DNA of 64,000 bases from JAISDD01 sp031553935. Lineage in GTDB: Bacteria > Bacillota > Syntrophomonadia > Syntrophomonadales > Syntrophomonadaceae. The notes beneath the pieces were generated by a model that was given only the letters and a program-made list of their open reading frames with translations, did not search any database and was not told the DNA's origin. The translations under genes were made by a program, and so were the position numbers. Within the stretch, counting starts at the first letter, position 1; each line of letters begins with the position of its first letter. The stretch is taken from the NCBI GenBank assembly GCA_031553935.1, contig JAVBKS010000001.1, positions 68,510 to 132,509 of the forward strand, in the 5' to 3' direction. Positions 45,262 through 55,196 of this stretch are shown here, piece after piece.

Positions 45262-48200
45262 GTGAAAAATAGCAAGCATATTGCATTATTCACAGCCCTG
45301 TTCATGTTGCTAACAGTTCTTTCTCCTGGTATTGGTTTGGCAGCAAACGGAGCAGATTCTAGAATCGTCGAAGCAGCAGTAAATCCATTAAATAAGGTTG
45401 ATTTGCCAAAACTAAGCAAGAAAGCAAATAAAGCCGAATTTGAAAACATCTCGACTCATAATTCCCCGATCGAGGTTCCTGCCAATAAACAAATAACTAA
45501 AGAACAAATGCAAGAACTAAAAGAGCAATTAATAGAGCCTGAGAATATAGAAAACATATTTTTAAAGAATATGTTGATTAATTATTCACAGCTAAATAAT
45601 GGTGATGAAATACAACTCTATGCTGATGGTGATGACTATACTCGCTCAAAACATTATGCTCAAATTGCAGGCATAGGCGAGCACTGCGTAATAGCAGTTG
45701 ATAAAAGCGCAGTTAAATATAATGAATTCAGTTTTAAAGGAAGTATCGCACCTGCTACCCAAGCAATAATTGAAGAATTTGATAATAATATTTTCGATTT
45801 AATGGCTGAATTCGGTGAAATAATTTATCCTTTTAACCAAAGGAATTTGAAAGCTGTAATTTTCTTGACAGAGCTAAATTCTTCGAATGCAGACACTTAC
45901 CAAGCAGGCTTTTTTTGGGGGATAGATTTATTTCCTAATGGCTATATTTTTGAAAATGAACTTAGTCCAATCAGGTCGAACGAGGCTGCCTTGCTATATA
46001 TAGATATTGGCTCGAATCATGGCTTTGCAAGATTGGATATAGACAATAGTAATTCCTTTGATCCGACAAGTGATCGTGAGGGACTAATAGATTTTTGCGG
46101 AACTATCGCCCATGAAATGCAGCATATGGTTAATGCTGGGATCTTTGTGTATAATTCAGAAGGAAATAATACTTACCATGATACCTGGCTGCTGGAAGGC
46201 TTAGGGTGCCTGGCGGAATACATGTATACTGGCGAAATGGAATATTCCCAATGGTTATGGTATTTTGCCGACAATTTCAAGGATGGAATCGGCTATACTC
46301 CTAATGATACCCAGTGGAGAAACATAAAGGATGATAAAGTACTTGCCAACTACGGAGCCGCAGCCACTATGTTGATTTATTATCAGGAACTAGGCGGTGA
46401 TGTGAGGGCCCTAGTAAAAGACTTTAATAGAAATAAGAGCAGTCAGGCCCGCCTAATTAGTAGTTTAGGAAATCCGCAGCTTAACACATTCGATAAATTC
46501 TTGTCTTTTATTAATACTGCTTACCCCACTGAAATCGGACCTTATTATTATTGGATGTCAAAAAAACTAATTGACGACGGAAATGATGGGATAAATAGCG
46601 CCACTCATCCGCTGAGATCTTTTGTAAATAAATGTCCCCCGCGTCTGCAGCACTCAACAAATCATAAAATCAACTGTCATAATGCCTTATACTCATCACA
46701 AATCTATTTGGCCGAAAGTGTTGGACCCAACAATAATACTGCCCGCATCACTCTGTCAAATCCCGGCAGCGGCAAGTACTATGCAGTTGTAGCTAAAGAT
46801 GCCGTGAACTTAAGTAATTACGAGTTATGGCAAGATAGCGATAAATTAAAAGAAGTATATGATCTCGCTGCTGGTGTTAACGAAATACCAGTCGGGAGAA
46901 ACAATATGTATGCTGTTTTGGGAGTTTCTTTTAATGCCAATGTTAATGCAACCATAAATAGTGTACCCAGTAATAGAGCCTATTTAGAATTCATGAATCC
47001 AGAAATAGCAACCACAATAGATGGTACTTCAATAGGTGAATTGCATCAGGGAGTCTCGGGGCAGACCATAAATGTAAATGCCCGGATAAAAGAAGCTATG
47101 ATCAACTATCCGGTTAAGGCCGAGGTTTACAATTCTAGTAATGTTTTGCAAACCGGATTCGTAGTTGCTAATAACTCCAATCTGGTCAAGAATAATGATG
47201 ATGATAATATGAAAATCATCATTAATGTACCGAGCTCAGCACCGACAGGAGCGTATTATGTCAAAGTATCTGGCGATAATATGCAGATTATTAATAATTC
47301 CAACCCCGCTAAGCTTAATTTTAGTATTCTATCTGCCTATAACTATAGCTGCAACCTGGAGGGCTCTGCTAATAGTGAAATCGCACTATTTAAAGTTAAG
47401 CAAGGCTATACACCGGCAGCGACTACACTTACACTAAAAAATAGCGGTACGGGCAAGTTGACTGGACTTAGTATAACTAAGGACTCTAGTGACACGAAAT
47501 TTGCCGCTGTAGGGGCACTTTCGTCGACCACATTAGAAAAGGATCAAAAGGCTACATTTACGGTAGCTCCTCTTGGCGGACTGACCGGTGAAGCCGGCTC
47601 ATCTACCAGGTATAGTACGACCCTGACAATAAAGGCCAATGAACTGGCCGCACCTCTTACTTACAATTTAGTCCAAGAAGTTGAAGGACCTCCCAGTTAT
47701 TCTTTTACTCCGCTTGGAAATACGGTAATAGCATTACCAACCCTACCTTTAGAAGAAAGTAGTGATTGGTCTACAGATTATAAAGCCATATCTGTAGTTA
47801 CTGTTACGAGCACAGGAACTGGCAAGCTGATAAACATAAAGGCAAGAATGTCAGATCATTCTAGAGCCGGGGGCGGCGGTGGCGGAGGTGGCACCATGCC
47901 TCCTCCTTTGCATGAAGCCCCAGAACTTTTTGTTATCACTCAGGATATAGCTGGGGGAACAATTAGTTCGAAAAACGGCACTTACGCAATTCCGGTTATG
48001 CTAAAAAATGATAGAACTATATTGGAACAACTTCGATATTTTGGTAAAATGCAAATTACTGCTGATGCAGAGGATGGCACTCCTTTGCCGATGCAAGAAA
48101 TTACTGTTCAACAAATGGTATTGCATGTAAACTATGCTATAAATGCTAATCCCAGCAGCATTAGTAAAACGATCTCCACTAAAGACCTCTTAAATGACAG

Positions 48201-49332
48201 TAATGTCATTACCTTAACCAATACCGGCAGCGGAAAATTACTAAACCTTAATATCACTAGTGACGCGCCTGCAGCAATAAAAGTTAATAGTAATCCTAAC
48301 CCTCTGCCAGATAAGCTTATAGCTAATGGAGCCGTAAAGCTATCCATCAGCTCAGATAGTGCTCTGCCTGCGGGAGAATACAAGTTTACTATCAATGTCA
48401 GCGCAGATAATCTGCCAAACCCCTTGTCTATCCCTGTAGTGTACACGGTTTCAGCTCCTACCTCCCCTGGCGGCGGAGGCGGTGGCGGCGGTGGCGGCAC
48501 TACCTATACCGTAACTTTCGTGGCTAATGATGATACTGATAAAGTAGTAGCATCGAAATCCGTATCTCCTGGGCAAAAAGTAACCTTACCAGATGATCCG
48601 AAACGTACTGGCTATACTTTCGATGGCTGGAATACTAAAGCCGATGGCAGCGGCTCTAGCTTTAGCAGCAATACTACCATTAGTGCTGCACTTACTGTTT
48701 ATGCCCAGTGGATAGCTGTAATAGAGACAAAACAGGAGATTCCAAAAACTGAAGAAAAGATCCCCTTAGCCATTCCAGAGCTGCCCTTTAGTGATTTGCA
48801 GCCTGATTATGGCTGGGCGAAAGAAGCCATAACTTCTCTATATTCGCGACAAATCGTATCAGGAGTCGGTCCTAATTCATTTATGCCTGCGGCTCCCATC
48901 AAGCGCGGAGACTTTACTCTCATGCTGGTAAAAGCCTTCAATTTGCAGGCTGATCCCGTTGAAAATTTTGAGGATGTTGATCTTAATTCTTATTATTACA
49001 ACGCTATCGCCATTGTTAAAGCTCTGGGAATTGCCCATGGCAGTAATAACCAATTCGATCCGGAGGCCTCTATCAGCAGGCAAGATGCCATGGTCCTATT
49101 AGTCGGAACTTTAAACTATTTAGGAAAAGGTCTTGCCGTTGGCAATGATAGTGATCTGGCTCGCTTTGCCGACCAGAACGAGATTGCTGATTATGCCCGA
49201 GTAGCTGCTGCGACCTTAGTAAAGGCAGGCATTATTAGCGGTAATGGCAACAGTCTAAACCCCTTGGGAAATACTACCCGTGCAGAAATGGCAGTAATTC
49301 TAAATAAAACCTTGAGTCTTTATAATTCGTAG
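45262..49332 (+). CDS. SLH-anchored surface metallopeptidase-like protein with Ig-like repeats
   Basis: The 1356-residue protein starts at GTG 45262, seven bases after GGAGG; the upstream in-frame GTG at 45244 has no ribosome site. A signal peptide (about 1-28) is followed by a gluzincin-like domain with HEMQH (284-288) and, later, WLLEGLGCLAEY, the HExxH...E pattern of M30-like peptidases. Then come repeated beta-sandwich modules sharing GTGKL or GSGKL motifs, two poly-Gly linkers (nucleotides 47870-47891 and 48471-48498), an InlB-type repeat (FVANDD to YAQW) and three SLH domains (from about residue 1173) that bind secondary wall polymer. The target protein is unknown. Confidence 0.9.
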   Translation: MKNSKHIALFTALFMLLTVLSPGIGLAANGADSRIVEAAVNPLNKVDLPKLSKKANKAEFENISTHNSPIEVPANKQITKEQMQELKEQLIEPENIENIFLKNMLINYSQLNNGDEIQLYADGDDYTRSKHYAQIAGIGEHCVIAVDKSAVKYNEFSFKGSIAPATQAIIEEFDNNIFDLMAEFGEIIYPFNQRNLKAVIFLTELNSSNADTYQAGFFWGIDLFPNGYIFENELSPIRSNEAALLYIDIGSNHGFARLDIDNSNSFDPTSDREGLIDFCGTIAHEMQHMVNAGIFVYNSEGNNTYHDTWLLEGLGCLAEYMYTGEMEYSQWLWYFADNFKDGIGYTPNDTQWRNIKDDKVLANYGAAATMLIYYQELGGDVRALVKDFNRNKSSQARLISSLGNPQLNTFDKFLSFINTAYPTEIGPYYYWMSKKLIDDGNDGINSATHPLRSFVNKCPPRLQHSTNHKINCHNALYSSQIYLAESVGPNNNTARITLSNPGSGKYYAVVAKDAVNLSNYELWQDSDKLKEVYDLAAGVNEIPVGRNNMYAVLGVSFNANVNATINSVPSNRAYLEFMNPEIATTIDGTSIGELHQGVSGQTINVNARIKEAMINYPVKAEVYNSSNVLQTGFVVANNSNLVKNNDDDNMKIIINVPSSAPTGAYYVKVSGDNMQIINNSNPAKLNFSILSAYNYSCNLEGSANSEIALFKVKQGYTPAATTLTLKNSGTGKLTGLSITKDSSDTKFAAVGALSSTTLEKDQKATFTVAPLGGLTGEAGSSTRYSTTLTIKANELAAPLTYNLVQEVEGPPSYSFTPLGNTVIALPTLPLEESSDWSTDYKAISVVTVTSTGTGKLINIKARMSDHSRAGGGGGGGGTMPPPLHEAPELFVITQDIAGGTISSKNGTYAIPVMLKNDRTILEQLRYFGKMQITADAEDGTPLPMQEITVQQMVLHVNYAINANPSSISKTISTKDLLNDSNVITLTNTGSGKLLNLNITSDAPAAIKVNSNPNPLPDKLIANGAVKLSISSDSALPAGEYKFTINVSADNLPNPLSIPVVYTVSAPTSPGGGGGGGGGGTTYTVTFVANDDTDKVVASKSVSPGQKVTLPDDPKRTGYTFDGWNTKADGSGSSFSSNTTISAALTVYAQWIAVIETKQEIPKTEEKIPLAIPELPFSDLQPDYGWAKEAITSLYSRQIVSGVGPNSFMPAAPIKRGDFTLMLVKAFNLQADPVENFEDVDLNSYYYNAIAIVKALGIAHGSNNQFDPEASISRQDAMVLLVGTLNYLGKGLAVGNDSDLARFADQNEIADYARVAAATLVKAGIISGNGNSLNPLGNTTRAEMAVILNKTLSLYNS

Positions 49333-49367
49333 CGCGAATTTATAGCAATTATAATAGATATTTTGTA

Positions 49368-49404
49368 AATGCCAGCTTCCTTAATAGGAAGCTGGCATTA
49401 TTTA
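49368..49404 (+). terminator. Terminator after the surface protein gene
   Basis: AATGCCAGCTTCC and GGAAGCTGGCATT form a perfect 13-bp stem with a 6-base loop, followed by ATTATTTA. The T-tract is short. Confidence 0.7.
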
Positions 49405-49455
49405 GTAAACCGAGTTGCCTGATCGCATTGATACCGACTTTAATTCTTATCACTT

Positions 49456-50331
49456 TTAGGATTCCACATCTCCATTTTTAATGTCCATTGCTTTTTGCAT
49501 GGCAGTATATGTTGAATCACCCACTATTCCATCAGCTGTAATTGCCGATGCATTCTGAAAATCCTTTACGGCTTGTTCCGTACGGTTGGAATATATGCCG
49601 TCAACGCTATTTAGATAATAGCCCAATGATTTAAGCAGCCTTTGAACTACTCTAACATCTTGACCTCTGCTTCCCTTAATAAGAACTCTTCCGGTATTAG
49701 TCTTGCCAATTATGGCAACCGGAGTTCCCAAGGGCGTGATTTCATATAGCTCATTAATGTCGGGATTATTCATGCGGATGCAGCCATGACCTATTGCTTT
49801 GCCTATAGTTTGAGGATTATCGGTTCCCTGGATCCCATATCCTCCCCAGGGCACACTTAACAGCATCCAGCGTGAACCGAAAGCTCCTCCAGGCTCTGAC
49901 ACCTTATCCATGACGGTCCAGTGACCTAAAGGGCTAGGCGTTTGCACTTTCCCTATACCTATAGGAAAGACTAGTTGTTTGTCAGGAGATGTATAATAAA
50001 GTTTGCTCCGATCCGTATCTATTGTTATTGCTGGCTTTGCCTGGGAATTTGCCTTTATTTCAATTTGGGGCTGGGATATAGCATCTTCATAATAGTGGTT
50101 ATGGTAATCATTATGGAGTGAATGCCAGGTTTGCGGGTCAACTACACCATCTGCAGGAATATAATGTGAGTTTTGGTAGTTTACGACGTCATTATACGTG
50201 TGATGGTCATATTCTCCATGATGATCTAATGGTCTATTGTCAACAATTGCCAGTAGTGTTTGGAGCCATTTGACATCGGGACCACTCATGAATTGTTCTT
50301 CTAAACGTAAAAATCTACTGCTATAAACCAT
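49456..50331 (-). CDS. L,D-transpeptidase with two peptidoglycan-binding domains
   Basis: The 291-residue protein is taken from ATG 50331, eight bases after GGGAG; an upstream ATG at 50346 lies before that site. Residues about 5-75 and 220-285 are peptidoglycan-binding (PG_binding_1) domains; between them is a YkuD catalytic domain with GKAIGHGCIRMNN, where Cys is the nucleophile and His the base. Such enzymes form 3-3 cross-links or modify spore peptidoglycan. No classic signal peptide is visible, so export or forespore location is unclear. It converges on the surface protein gene. Confidence 0.88.
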   Translation of the reverse strand: MVYSSRFLRLEEQFMSGPDVKWLQTLLAIVDNRPLDHHGEYDHHTYNDVVNYQNSHYIPADGVVDPQTWHSLHNDYHNHYYEDAISQPQIEIKANSQAKPAITIDTDRSKLYYTSPDKQLVFPIGIGKVQTPSPLGHWTVMDKVSEPGGAFGSRWMLLSVPWGGYGIQGTDNPQTIGKAIGHGCIRMNNPDINELYEITPLGTPVAIIGKTNTGRVLIKGSRGQDVRVVQRLLKSLGYYLNSVDGIYSNRTEQAVKDFQNASAITADGIVGDSTYTAMQKAMDIKNGDVES

Positions 50332-50641
50332 AATATCAACTCCCATAATTAGCTTTTATTAATAATACTAATTCGCTTTTAAAATATTCCTTAACTCGAA
50401 TTAGTAAATACTATTTTCCTTGGCACGAGCGCTAATTGCGCTCGCAATAGACTAATTTATTTGTTTAGGTTTAAAAAAAGAATATGGTTTTTTAACCAAG
50501 CTAGCAATTGATGCCAATATAGAGATTGTATTTTGCTCCCACATAAATAAAAAGTGTCTCTAGCCATATAGGATTCGAGACACTTGCTTAATTATTAAAT
50601 ATGCGATTGGATTCTTGGGCAAATCCAAATATTATTTTGGC
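50332..50641. other. Intergenic region between L,D-transpeptidase and rho
   Basis: This stretch holds the rho terminator at 50552-50585 and, nearer the transpeptidase, AT-rich leader sequence. No other gene or motif was recognised. Confidence 0.5.
50552..50585 (-). terminator. Rho-independent terminator downstream of rho
   Basis: On the minus strand AAGTGTCTC and GAGACACTT form a 9-bp stem with a 16-base loop and continue into TTTATTTATG, 57 bases after the rho stop. Confidence 0.75.
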
Positions 50642-51925
50642 TTAATAGGCGTTTCTAGCATACTCGCGTTTACCGAATACAATGGGAGCCGCACGCAATA
50701 GATCTTTATTGGATTTGGTTTTTTTCATGGTATCTTTCATCATTTGCATTGATTCAACCGGATTGCTTTCACTGAACATATTGCGCAGATTCCATACCAG
50801 TTCCATTTCGCTTTCTTGCAGCAATAATTCTTCTTTGCGGGTTCCTGAGCGCTTTAAGTCGATTGCCGGGAAAATACGGCGTTCAGCTAGTTTTCTGTCT
50901 AAGACCAGTTCCATATTGCCGCGCCCTTTAAATTCTTCGAAAATGACTTCATCCATTCGGGAACCGGTTTCTACGAGAGCTGTGGCAATAATAGTCAAGC
51001 TGCCGCCTTCTTCAATATTTCGAGCAGCACCAAAAAACCTTTTTGGTTTATCAAGTGAAGCAGGATCTATTCCGCCTGACAGGGTTCTGCCGCTCGGGGG
51101 CACTACTAAATTATGGGCGCGCGCCATTCTGGTTACGCTATCCATTAGTATTACTACGTCTTTTTTGTGTTCAACTAGCCTTTTGGCTCTTTCTAATACC
51201 ATATCGGAAACTTTGACGTGGTTTTCGGGGGGCTCATCGAAAGTTGACGCAACTACTTCGGCTTTGGTTGAGCGTTGCATATCGGTAACTTCTTCTGGTC
51301 TTTCGTCGACCAAAAGTATTATTAACTCAATTTCAGGATGATTTGCGCTTATTCCCTGCGCTATTCTCTGTAATAGTATGGTTTTGCCAGCTTTGGGAGG
51401 AGCAACAATTAGTCCGCGTTGGCCCTTTCCAATTGGAGCTACCAAATCAATTATTCTAGTTGGTAATTCTTGCGAAGTGGTCTCTAATACAATTTTTTCT
51501 GTTGGGTATAATGGTGTTAAAGCATCGAAATGAACTCTTTTTACCGAATCATCGGGAGGAAAACCATTGACCCCCTCAACTTTCAATAATGCAAAAAATC
51601 TTTCATTGTCTTTGGGTGATCTAACTTGTCCATTAACCTTATCACCAGTTTTGAGCTCAAATTTTCGAATTTGAGAAGGTGACACATAAATATCATCTTG
51701 GCTAGGTAAGTAACTAAATGGTCTCAAAAAACCATAACCATCAGGCATAATCTCTAATACCCCCTGGGCTTGTAGAAGTTCATCTGCCTTGGTTAAACAC
51801 TTAGTAATCTCAAATACTAGTTCCTTTTTCCGCAAGCGCGAATAGCCGGTAATTCCAATATCACGAGCTATCGAATATAGTTCCAGCATGTTCTTATTAT
51901 CTAATTCTGAAATTGAGATATGCAA
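50642..51925 (-). CDS. rho: Transcription termination factor Rho
   Basis: The 427-residue protein has the N-terminal Rho helical and cold-shock RNA-binding domain (GYGFLRPFSYLPSQDDIYVS) and the RecA-like ATPase with Walker A APPKAGKT, Walker B VVILMDSVTRMARA and the Q-loop/R-loop region. The hexamer translocates along RNA to terminate transcription. It lacks the long insertions of actinobacterial Rho. Rho next to glpX, fsa and fba is common in clostridia. Its leader (51926-52130) contains no recognised element. Confidence 0.96.
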   Translation of the reverse strand: MHISISELDNKNMLELYSIARDIGITGYSRLRKKELVFEITKCLTKADELLQAQGVLEIMPDGYGFLRPFSYLPSQDDIYVSPSQIRKFELKTGDKVNGQVRSPKDNERFFALLKVEGVNGFPPDDSVKRVHFDALTPLYPTEKIVLETTSQELPTRIIDLVAPIGKGQRGLIVAPPKAGKTILLQRIAQGISANHPEIELIILLVDERPEEVTDMQRSTKAEVVASTFDEPPENHVKVSDMVLERAKRLVEHKKDVVILMDSVTRMARAHNLVVPPSGRTLSGGIDPASLDKPKRFFGAARNIEEGGSLTIIATALVETGSRMDEVIFEEFKGRGNMELVLDRKLAERRIFPAIDLKRSGTRKEELLLQESEMELVWNLRNMFSESNPVESMQMMKDTMKKTKSNKDLLRAAPIVFGKREYARNAY

Positions 51926-52130
51926 CTTAATGCTCCTTTCATATATGTATCGTATCTACGTTTCCGGTAGCTGCCAAAGTATTCAAGCATAGTGAAGCAA
52001 AAAATATAAACACCAATAGTGAATGTCAATTATCTGGGCCTCATAAACAATGTGGCTTTCTGGCAGGTTGAAAATTTAATGTGATTAACTTAAATTATAC
52101 ACTATTTCTGCAAAAATATAACCTTTTTTC

Positions 52131-53117
52131 CTAATCCATTTTTAACTTTATTCTATTGTCTTTAAAAAGTGGCTTTTTATCCAAATGATGGCTGGCTTCA
52201 ATTAATCTTATGGTCCCAGAGGTACTGCGCATTACCAGGGTCTGGGTAATCGCCCGCCGTTTACGATAGCGAACTCCTTTTAAGAGTGGAGAGTCGGTTA
52301 TTCCAGTTGCCGCAAAGAATACATCCTCTGATCTTACCAGTTCATTAATACCAAACACTCTATCAATATTGTTAATGCCCATTTCTTTGCATCTACTAAC
52401 TTCATTCTCGTCTTCAGGGCAAAGTCGTGCTTGAAAATCGCCCCCCATACATTTTAAGGCCGCGGCTGTAATAACTCCTTCAGGTGCTCCGCCGATTCCC
52501 AGCAATAAATCAACCCCGGAATTATCATAAGCAGTCGCTACCCCTGGGGAAACGTCTCCATCACTGATTAGAATTATCCTTGCGCCGACACTTCTAACTT
52601 CGTCAATTATTTGTTGGTGGCGCGGCCTATCCAAAATTACTACCGTAACTTCATGAATTGATTTTGATAAGGCTCTAGCAACTTCTCTAATGTTCTCTTT
52701 CACAGAGGCTTCCAAATTAACTCTTCCTTTGGCTTCGGGGCCAACTGCTATCTTATCCATATACATGTCGGGAGCATGTAATAATGCTCCGCGGGGAGCT
52801 GCAGCTAAAACCGAAATGGCTCCGGTTAACCCTTTCGCAACTATGGTTGTTCCTTCAAGTGGATCGACAGCTATATCTACCATTGGCGGTATTCCCATAC
52901 CAACTTTTTCGCCTATATATAACATCGGCGCTTCATCCATTTCGCCTTCTCCGATTACCACGATTCCATCTACAGAAACCGTATCAAACATTACTCTCAT
53001 CGCAGTCACGGCGGCATCGTCAGCGGCATCTTTGTCGCCTTTTCCTACCCAGCGCGATGCCGCTAATGCTGCTGCTTCAGTAACCCGAGCAAATTCCAGT
53101 GCTAATTCTCGTTCCAA
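52131..53117 (-). CDS. glpX: Fructose-1,6-bisphosphatase class II
   Basis: The 328-residue protein begins at TTG 53117, eight bases after GGAGG, giving the family's N-terminus ERELALEFARVTEAAALA; a longer frame adds 20 unrelated residues. Metal and substrate residues are in VVIGEGEMDEAPM and DIAVDPLEGTTI, with LLLGIGGAPEGV later. It hydrolyses fructose 1,6-bisphosphate in gluconeogenesis. It stands with the class II aldolase and transaldolase genes, a carbon-metabolism block between spo0F and rho. Confidence 0.94.
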   Translation of the reverse strand: MERELALEFARVTEAAALAASRWVGKGDKDAADDAAVTAMRVMFDTVSVDGIVVIGEGEMDEAPMLYIGEKVGMGIPPMVDIAVDPLEGTTIVAKGLTGAISVLAAAPRGALLHAPDMYMDKIAVGPEAKGRVNLEASVKENIREVARALSKSIHEVTVVILDRPRHQQIIDEVRSVGARIILISDGDVSPGVATAYDNSGVDLLLGIGGAPEGVITAAALKCMGGDFQARLCPEDENEVSRCKEMGINNIDRVFGINELVRSEDVFFAATGITDSPLLKGVRYRKRRAITQTLVMRSTSGTIRLIEASHHLDKKPLFKDNRIKLKMD

Positions 53118-53194
53118 GAAAAACCCTCCATTTTCCAGCTTTAGAACGTTTTGGCTATTCCAGCATTTATTTTTCATTCATATGCAGATTTATA

Positions 53195-53848
53195 CTAGCT
53201 AAAATCCAGTTTAGATGCGAGCCAGTCATGACTAAACCGCTCAATACCTGCATCGGTAAGAGGATGGTTTATCATCTGTTTAATGATGGCATAGGGGATT
53301 GTGGCAATATGTGCACCTAGTTTTGCAGAAACCACAACATGCATGGGATGTCTAATGCTAGCAGAAATAATCTGGGTATTAAACTTCGCATTCTTAAAAA
53401 TTTCAATAATATCTGCTAAAACGGATAAGCCGTCATAACCGATATCATCAATTCTGCCAATAAAAGGACTTACAAAGGTAGCTCCAGCTTGAGCTGCCAA
53501 TAAGGCTTGATTGGCGGAAAAAATCAAAGTTGCATTGGTTTTTATGCTTAATTGCTGTAACTTATTGATTACCTGCAGGCCGTCAAAGCTGATCGGTACT
53601 TTGACTACGACATTTTGATGCAGCTCAGATAATTTCTGGGCTTCTAGTAACATATTTTCATAATCTGTGCTGACAACCTCGGCACTTACCGGACCGTCAA
53701 CAAAAGAACAAATATTCCTTATTATATCGAAATAATTTCTTTTTTCCTTAGCTACCAGACTTGGATTGGTGGTAACCCCACTTAAACACCCAAGCCCATT
53801 AACTGTTCGTATCTCTTCAATATTAGCAGAATCTAAAAAAATTCGCAA
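53195..53848 (-). CDS. fsa: Transaldolase (fructose-6-phosphate aldolase-like)
   Basis: The 217-residue protein belongs to the short transaldolase/FSA family: it begins MRIFLDSANIEEI, has GVTTNPSLVAK, and Lys83 in VVVKVPIS is the Schiff-base Lys. ATLIFSANQALLAAQAGA and SPFIGRIDDIG are further signatures. Whether it acts as a transaldolase or as fructose-6-phosphate aldolase cannot be decided from motifs. It lies between fba and glpX with short gaps, so the three are probably co-transcribed. Confidence 0.92.
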   Translation of the reverse strand: MRIFLDSANIEEIRTVNGLGCLSGVTTNPSLVAKEKRNYFDIIRNICSFVDGPVSAEVVSTDYENMLLEAQKLSELHQNVVVKVPISFDGLQVINKLQQLSIKTNATLIFSANQALLAAQAGATFVSPFIGRIDDIGYDGLSVLADIIEIFKNAKFNTQIISASIRHPMHVVVSAKLGAHIATIPYAIIKQMINHPLTDAGIERFSHDWLASKLDFS

Positions 53849-53871
53849 AGCTCTCAGCTCTTTTCAATAGT

Positions 53872-54729
53872 TTATTTAGCACGGCCGCTGCTGCCAAACA
53901 CTCGAATCTTATCTCTGATTACTTCGACGGTAGCTTGACGGGCTGGCCCTAATACTTTTCTCGGGTCAATTTCATGAGGATTGGCATTTAACACTTTACG
54001 CATTTCGCTGACAAAAACTTCTCTTATATTTGTATCGATATTTACTTTGCAAACCCCTAGTCGGATAGCTTCTTTGATATCTTTATCAGGAACCCCAGAA
54101 GAACCATGCAAAACAATCGGGATTTTAACTAGTTCTTTAATTTTTACCAGACGGTCAAAATCCAATTGCGGAGTACCTTTGTACTGACCATGAGCCGTCC
54201 CAATCGCAATTGCCAAACTCTCAATTTTCGTTGCTTCAACAAAGTATTTGGCCTCATTCGGATCAGTGAACTGCGCTTCCTTGTCGCTGACTGTAACATG
54301 ATCCTCGGTGCCGCCAATTTTGCCCAGCTCGGCTTCTACCGATACTCCAATGGGGCGCGCCATATCAAGTACTTTGTTGGTCATAGCGATGTTTTCTTCT
54401 AAAGACAGCTTGGAGCCGTCAAACATTACGGATGAAAAACCACTTCTGATGCATTTTACTACTTGTTCAAAATCCGTGCCATGATCTAGATGGAGCGCAA
54501 CCGGAACTTTACTTGCACGAGCTGCCATCTTGACCATTCCGGTTATAAAGTCTAAACCGGCGTAATTTATCGCTCCTTGACTAGCTTGCATTATGACTGG
54601 TGCTTGTTCCAATTCAGCTGCTTCAACTATTGCTTGAATTATCTCCATATTGTTTGCGTTAAATGCACCTACTGCATATTTTTCGCGATCAGCTTGAATC
54701 AACAGTTCAGTTACACTTACATAAGCCAT
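53872..54729 (-). CDS. fba: Fructose-1,6-bisphosphate aldolase class II
   Basis: The 285-residue zinc enzyme starts at ATG 54729, following GGAGTG; an upstream TTG three codons earlier lies in the same region. The zinc and catalytic residues are in ALHLDHGTDFEQV, VEAELGKIGGTED, AIGTAHGQYKG and PIVLHGSSGVPD. It cleaves fructose 1,6-bisphosphate to DHAP and glyceraldehyde 3-phosphate in glycolysis and works in reverse in gluconeogenesis. It follows spo0F, an arrangement known from bacilli (spo0F-fbaA). Confidence 0.95.
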   Translation of the reverse strand: MAYVSVTELLIQADREKYAVGAFNANNMEIIQAIVEAAELEQAPVIMQASQGAINYAGLDFITGMVKMAARASKVPVALHLDHGTDFEQVVKCIRSGFSSVMFDGSKLSLEENIAMTNKVLDMARPIGVSVEAELGKIGGTEDHVTVSDKEAQFTDPNEAKYFVEATKIESLAIAIGTAHGQYKGTPQLDFDRLVKIKELVKIPIVLHGSSGVPDKDIKEAIRLGVCKVNIDTNIREVFVSEMRKVLNANPHEIDPRKVLGPARQATVEVIRDKIRVFGSSGRAK

Positions 54730-54750
54730 TCTTAACACTCCTATTTTTTA

Positions 54751-55110
54751 TCAATCATTAATAAACATATTAGCCGTTGCCTTTAAAGTTGCTATATCAA
54801 AAGGTTTTATGATGCAAGCTTTGATTCCCAGTGCTTTAGCCTCATCCTGTAAGGCATCTTCTCCAAAAGCAGTCATTAATATAATCCGGGCTTCTTTTTG
54901 TTGTTCAATCATTTTCTTAGCAGCATCCAAACCATTTAATACCGGCATTTTCATGTCCATTAGAATGAGATCAACTTGGTCCGAAGCAAATTTCTCCAAC
55001 GCATCTTGTCCATTAACTGCTAATAAAACGTCCCAATTATCATTTTTAAAGATTTCTGCCAGCAGGCTTCGAACGGGTTTTTGGTCATCTACAATCAATA
55101 TACTTGGCAG
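54751..55110 (-). CDS. spo0F: Sporulation phosphorelay response regulator Spo0F
   Basis: The 119-residue single receiver domain is read here from CTG 55110 as (M)PSILIVDDQKPVRSLL, with GGAGG nine bases upstream. The only other in-frame start, TTG 55098, lies 21 bases from that site and would delete part of the first beta strand. Phosphorylation Asp is in LILMDMKMP, and the Thr and Lys switch residues are in LMTAFG and IIKPF. Spo0F passes phosphate towards Spo0A through a phosphotransferase. Position next to fba matches the Bacillus arrangement. A general CheY-like role is possible. Confidence 0.88.
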   Translation of the reverse strand: MPSILIVDDQKPVRSLLAEIFKNDNWDVLLAVNGQDALEKFASDQVDLILMDMKMPVLNGLDAAKKMIEQQKEARIILMTAFGEDALQDEAKALGIKACIIKPFDIATLKATANMFIND

Positions 55111-55196
55111 GTTACTTCACCTCCAAACTTGAGAAAGTGTTAGGGGATAAATTGCAGGCAAAAGTTGATATTTAAACTAACACTTACTACAAATTA

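Noticed and set aside
48132..48500. 122-residue minus-strand frame opposite the surface protein
   Set aside because: It begins with a run of Pro created by the poly-Gly linker on the other strand and is a shadow of that gene.
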